Source: Bacillota bacterium
GTDB lineage: Bacteria; Bacillota; Clostridia; Christensenellales; Aristaeellaceae
NCBI GenBank assembly: GCA_023416655.1
Contig: JAEZHK010000117.1
Location: 1-8,405 of the forward strand
DNA length: 8,405 bases
Direction: 5' to 3'
The translations under genes and the position numbers were made by a program. The notes under the pieces were generated by a model that searched no databases, was not told the origin of the DNA, and worked only from the letters and a program-made list of their open reading frames with translations. This document shows positions 5,728 to 8,405 of this stretch, one piece after another. The first letter of the stretch is position 1; every line of letters starts with the position of its first letter.

Positions 5728-8136
5728 TCAATCTTTATCTGGATAGTGTAGGCCAGCTTCGAGATTTTTAGCCCGTTCTCGATACACCGTCGCGGTATTT
5801 CTATCCTTTCGAACATCATCAAGGAATATAGAATAATTGCGAAGGCTATTGACGTGGTTTGGATCGGACTTTATCGCCCGCTTGTAGTATGCTTCCGCCG
5901 CGTTATAATCTTTACGTACATCACATAGGAGATTTGCATAGTTGCCCAGGTTGTTAGCGTGGTTCGGATCGGCCTCTATCGCCCGCTTGTAATACACCTC
6001 CGCTGCATCATAATCCTTTCGCACATTACAGAGGAGATTTGCGTAACCGCCTAAGGGGTTGGCTTTCTTCGGATCGGCCTCTAACGCCCGCTTGTAGTAC
6101 GCTTCAGCCGCGTCATAGTCTTTGCGGACATCACAGAGTAAATTCGCGTAGTTGCCCAAGTTGTTAGCGTGGTTCGGATCGGCGTCTATCGCTCGTTTAT
6201 AGTACGCTTCAGCCGCGTCATAGTCTTTACGGACATCACAGAGGAAATTCGCGTAGTTGCCCAGGTTGTTAGCGTGGTTCGGATCGGCCTCTATCGCCCG
6301 TTTATAGTACGCTTCTGCCGCGTCATAGTCCTTACGCTCATCACAGAGGAAATTTGCGTAGTTGCCCAGGTTGTTAGCGTGGTTCGGATCGGCCTCTATC
6401 GCCCGCTTATAGTACGCTTCCGCCGCGTCATAGTCCTTACGCTCATCACAGAGGAAATTCGCGTAGTTGCCCAGGTGGTTGGCGTGGTTCGGATCGGCCT
6501 CTAACGCCCGCTTGTAGTATGCTTCCGCCGCGTCATAGTCTTTACGTGCATCACAGAGGAAATTCGCGTAGTTGCCAAGGTAGTTGGCATGGTTTGGATC
6601 GGCCTCTATCGCCCGTTTATAGTATGCTTCCGCCGCGTCATAGTCTTTGCGGACATCACAGAGGAAAACCGCGTAGTTTCCCAAACTGATGGCACGGTTC
6701 GGATCGGCCTCTATCGCTCTTTTATAATACACATCTGCCGCATCGAAATCTTTAAGTTGCTTCTTAAGGAATACTGCGTAGTTGCCCAAGTTTGAGGCAT
6801 GGTTCGGATTGGCCTCTATCGCTCGCTTATAGAACGCTTCCGCCTTGCTATACTCTTCGCGTATATCACAGAGGAAAACCGCATAATTACCTAGGTTTCT
6901 TGCATCACCCGGTTTTAATGCAATTGCTTCCTCATAACGCAATTGCGCCTGGTCAAACCGTCCATGCGCTTTTTCAACTATCGCATAAGTCCCGAGAATT
7001 CGTTCATCGGAAGGAAACCTTCGCAACGCTTCATCCAGCATCGCAATCTGTTTATCGTATGGCTGTGCCCAAATGTCCTGCAGCAAGCGCTGAGGTGTTT
7101 CGACTTTTTTAATACCGGCGATGTCTTTCAGCGCATCAGTGACATGCGTCTCGTCAGATTTACGTTCCTCTTCACGCTCTCGATCGCGTTTTTCTTGTTC
7201 TTCTACACACTGGTCAATTGCTTCGACCAGATGCGTATACCGTTCTTCACAATCTTTCAAAAATTCCTCTCTAGTCGGCTTGTGATAATTCAGTGCTTGA
7301 CCAATCAGGACCATAGTGCTATCAAATCCCTCGTGAGAGACACATACGCCATTGGCTTCGTCGAGAAACTCCGCAATGCTTCCGCTCGGTTCCGTTTCAC
7401 GATACAAGAGCCAGTAAGGTGTGAGAAAGGTCTTGTTCTTGAACATCGGAGCCACCTCACGTAAAAAGCCCATGAGGCTTGGGTCATTCCCGGCATATCC
7501 GATAAAGATTGGGTGATATGCGCGAAAAATCTTATCAAGCACATTACGCCATTCTTCGCTCAGCTTTTTTATCGCTTCGGGGTCACTGGCCGGATCCAGC
7601 AATAAGTCTCGATGGATTTTAATAATGATTGGTCGGCTTAACCTTTCTGAGAAATGACGTGCAAGCGCCTCATGCCCCAATATCAACGGCATCTGTTGAG
7701 CATAATACCCAACCGCATCCTCGGATAGGTGGTCGAAATTCGTCGTGATAACGATATTATGCGGGGTCTTTGATAGCACATGTGATAGGATGACATAGCC
7801 GCAACTAGGCCGCTTTCCTTCCATGAGCTGCTCCATATAATTGAGTGCATAATCCGGTTCATTTTCAAACCGTTTCGCGTAGTACTCACTATAATGCACC
7901 GACTTATTAATATCCGTAATACCGTTTGATTTTTTCCATGCGTTAAACTCAACAGGGAGCAGAAAGTCCGCCAAATCTACGTCCCATTCATTTACCAGTT
8001 GCTGGCCTGTTTTTATGCCGGACTCCAGAGATGCGCCTGCCCCCAAAACAAAGCAAAACTTATGCGTTCGGGCCCCACTGGATGCCCCTTTAAGAATTGA
8101 GATAAAGCCGCTCATTTTCAGTTTGCGATGCGCCAT
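5728..8136 (-). CDS. SIR2-like domain protein with C-terminal TPR array
   Basis: An 802-residue protein with no signal peptide or membrane segment, so cytoplasmic. Residues about 15-285 resemble the SIR2_2 family: the nucleotide-binding LGAGASLESGI (31-41), TTNFD (131-135), IKIHRD with the presumed catalytic His175, and GYAGNDPS (213-220). Sirtuin-like domains bind NAD; in bacterial defence proteins such as ThsA and DSR they hydrolyse it. A highly charged, probably coiled linker covers about 290-330. One degenerate TPR (about 377-410) and eleven clearer ones follow, most of 35 residues, up to residue 794. The ATG at 8136 is preferred over the TTG at 8151 because GGAGG lies 8 nt before it. Two sampled 60-base rows of the SIR2 part are about 40% and 47% GC, against about 70% for one row of gyrA, which suggests acquisition by transfer. 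A role as a phage-sensing NADase is inferred, not shown. Confidence 0.9.
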   Translation of the reverse strand: MAHRKLKMSGFISILKGASSGARTHKFCFVLGAGASLESGIKTGQQLVNEWDVDLADFLLPVEFNAWKKSNGITDINKSVHYSEYYAKRFENEPDYALNYMEQLMEGKRPSCGYVILSHVLSKTPHNIVITTNFDHLSEDAVGYYAQQMPLILGHEALARHFSERLSRPIIIKIHRDLLLDPASDPEAIKKLSEEWRNVLDKIFRAYHPIFIGYAGNDPSLMGFLREVAPMFKNKTFLTPYWLLYRETEPSGSIAEFLDEANGVCVSHEGFDSTMVLIGQALNYHKPTREEFLKDCEERYTHLVEAIDQCVEEQEKRDREREEERKSDETHVTDALKDIAGIKKVETPQRLLQDIWAQPYDKQIAMLDEALRRFPSDERILGTYAIVEKAHGRFDQAQLRYEEAIALKPGDARNLGNYAVFLCDIREEYSKAEAFYKRAIEANPNHASNLGNYAVFLKKQLKDFDAADVYYKRAIEADPNRAISLGNYAVFLCDVRKDYDAAEAYYKRAIEADPNHANYLGNYANFLCDARKDYDAAEAYYKRALEADPNHANHLGNYANFLCDERKDYDAAEAYYKRAIEADPNHANNLGNYANFLCDERKDYDAAEAYYKRAIEADPNHANNLGNYANFLCDVRKDYDAAEAYYKRAIDADPNHANNLGNYANLLCDVRKDYDAAEAYYKRALEADPKKANPLGGYANLLCNVRKDYDAAEVYYKRAIEADPNHANNLGNYANLLCDVRKDYNAAEAYYKRAIKSDPNHVNSLRNYSIFLDDVRKDRNTATVYRERAKNLEAGLHYPDKD
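5860..6804 (-). repeat. Tandem array of nine 105-bp TPR-coding units
   Basis: Nine consecutive units of exactly 105 bp each encode a 35-residue TPR with the framework N-H-A-N-x-L-G-N-Y-A, then F/L-L-C-D, R-K-D-Y-D-A-A-E-A-Y-Y-K-R-A and E-A-D-P. They cover residues 445-759. Central units are the most alike: the copies at 6256-6360 and 6361-6465 differ at only 3 of 105 bases, all synonymous. The outer units and the flanking repeats (residues 411-444 and 760-794) are more diverged, as expected when unequal crossing-over or gene conversion acts on the middle of an array. Protein differences among central units fall mainly at unit position 5 (N, H, Y, P), position 12 (F/L) and position 16 (V, E, A). 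Confidence 0.95.
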
Positions 8137-8144
8137 ACAAAACG

Positions 8145-8149
8145 CCTCC
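8145..8149 (-). promoter_or_regulatory. Ribosome binding site of the SIR2-TPR gene
   Basis: GGAGG on the minus strand lies 8 nt upstream of the ATG at 8136. It overlaps the codons following the in-frame TTG at 8151, which argues against that TTG as the start. Confidence 0.8.
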
Positions 8150-8178
8150 AAACATTACGATTCGATAACGACGCATTC

Positions 8179-8207
8179 ATTATATACCAACATCCGAAGT
8201 GTGACAA
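8179..8207 (-). promoter_or_regulatory. Near-consensus promoter of the SIR2-TPR gene
   Basis: On the minus strand, TTGTCA (8202-8207) and a perfect TATAAT (8179-8184) are separated by exactly 17 bp. The transcript would start near 8172, giving a leader of about 36 nt. The match is close to the housekeeping sigma consensus, so the gene could be expressed constitutively unless repressed. The -35 overlaps an imperfect inverted repeat, GTGACAATAG (8201-8210) with CTATCAC (8217-8223). Confidence 0.82.
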
Positions 8208-8228
8208 TAGATAAAGCTATCACTCAAG

Positions 8229-8242
8229 ATATGTTCACATAT
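8229..8242. promoter_or_regulatory. Palindrome upstream of the SIR2-TPR promoter, possible operator
   Basis: ATATGT and ACATAT flank a 2-bp centre, forming a perfect 6-bp-arm palindrome about 22 bp upstream of the -35 box. Its size suits a dimeric regulator, but short AT-rich palindromes arise by chance and no regulator gene is nearby. Confidence 0.3.
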
Positions 8243-8279
8243 ACACTGCTACGCAAGAGCAGGCATCGCGCGGTTACGC

Positions 8280-8313
8280 AAAAAGCACCCGGCGGATTCA
8301 ATCCGCCGGGTGC
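8280..8313 (-). terminator. Rho-independent terminator of groEL
   Basis: Reading the minus strand, a 12-13-bp GC-rich perfect stem (8301-8313 with 8285-8297) with a 3-5-nt loop is followed by five T's (8284-8280). It lies about 40 bp after the groEL stop and separates groEL transcription from the SIR2-TPR promoter. Confidence 0.93.
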
Positions 8314-8351
8314 CGCGATGAAAAGCCGCTTCAGAGGATTTTCATTGCAGT

Positions 8352-8405
8352 TTAGTACATTCCGCCCATTCCGCCGCCGGGCGCCGCGGGCATCGGGGGC
8401 TCCTT
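8352..8405 (-). CDS. groEL: Chaperonin GroEL, C-terminal end only
   Basis: Only the last 17 codons and the stop are in the window; the rest lies to the right. The translated tail, KEPPMPAAPGGGMGGMY, is the Gly/Met-rich flexible C-terminus typical of bacterial 60-kDa chaperonin, which lies inside the folding chamber of the GroEL ring. A strong terminator follows directly. groEL normally follows groES, which would be further right and cannot be seen. Confidence 0.9.
   Translation of the reverse strand, partial: KEPPMPAAPGGGMGGMY

Noticed and set aside
6169..6795. Two + strand frames (111 and 68 residues) opposite the TPR array
   Set aside because: They exist only because the repeat period (105) is a multiple of three, so any stop-free frame in one unit continues through the next. 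They have no start signals.
5860..6804. Tandem repeat considered as a CRISPR array
   Set aside because: The 105-bp units are contiguous, have no unique spacers and translate into a continuous TPR protein.
8137..8151. TTG at 8151 as the start of the SIR2-TPR gene
   Set aside because: The GGAGG site lies inside those codons and is ideally spaced for the ATG at 8136.

Overview
The window is chromosomal DNA from a bacterium, most likely a high-GC member of the Bacillota (Clostridia-like). This rests on four observations: a short GyrB without the roughly 170-residue insertion seen in E. coli GyrB; adjacent gyrB-gyrA; purine-rich Shine-Dalgarno sites directly before starts, including GTG and TTG starts; and sigma-A-like promoters with 17-bp spacers. 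The exact lineage cannot be fixed from this sequence.

Layout on the + strand: the 3' nearly complete part of gyrB (its first few codons lie left of the window), a 55-bp gap, then complete gyrA with a strong intrinsic terminator. Next comes a 486-bp stretch without a credible gene (4592-5077). It holds the terminator, a second hairpin, a good promoter and about 280 nt of hairpin-rich leader. The leader runs into a small HAD-family phosphatase gene with a TTG start (5078-5710). GyrB and GyrA form DNA gyrase; nothing in the sequence ties the HAD enzyme to them.

Layout on the - strand: the right edge carries the last 17 codons of groEL and its terminator. After these, with its own near-consensus promoter, comes one large gene (8136 down to 5728) that converges on the HAD gene with a 17-bp gap. 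It encodes an 802-residue protein with an N-terminal SIR2-like (sirtuin/NADase-type) domain, a charged linker and about twelve tetratricopeptide repeats. Nine of the repeats form an exact 105-bp tandem DNA array (5860-6804). Its base composition is much lower in GC than gyrase, and it sits between housekeeping genes, so it looks acquired.

The SIR2-TPR protein is the part most likely to be new biology. SIR2 domains fused to helical-repeat sensors are known effectors of antiphage abortive infection, and this gene has the architecture of a one-gene sensor/NADase. That role is inference and is not proven by the sequence. The hairpin-rich leader before the HAD gene is the second item worth attention.
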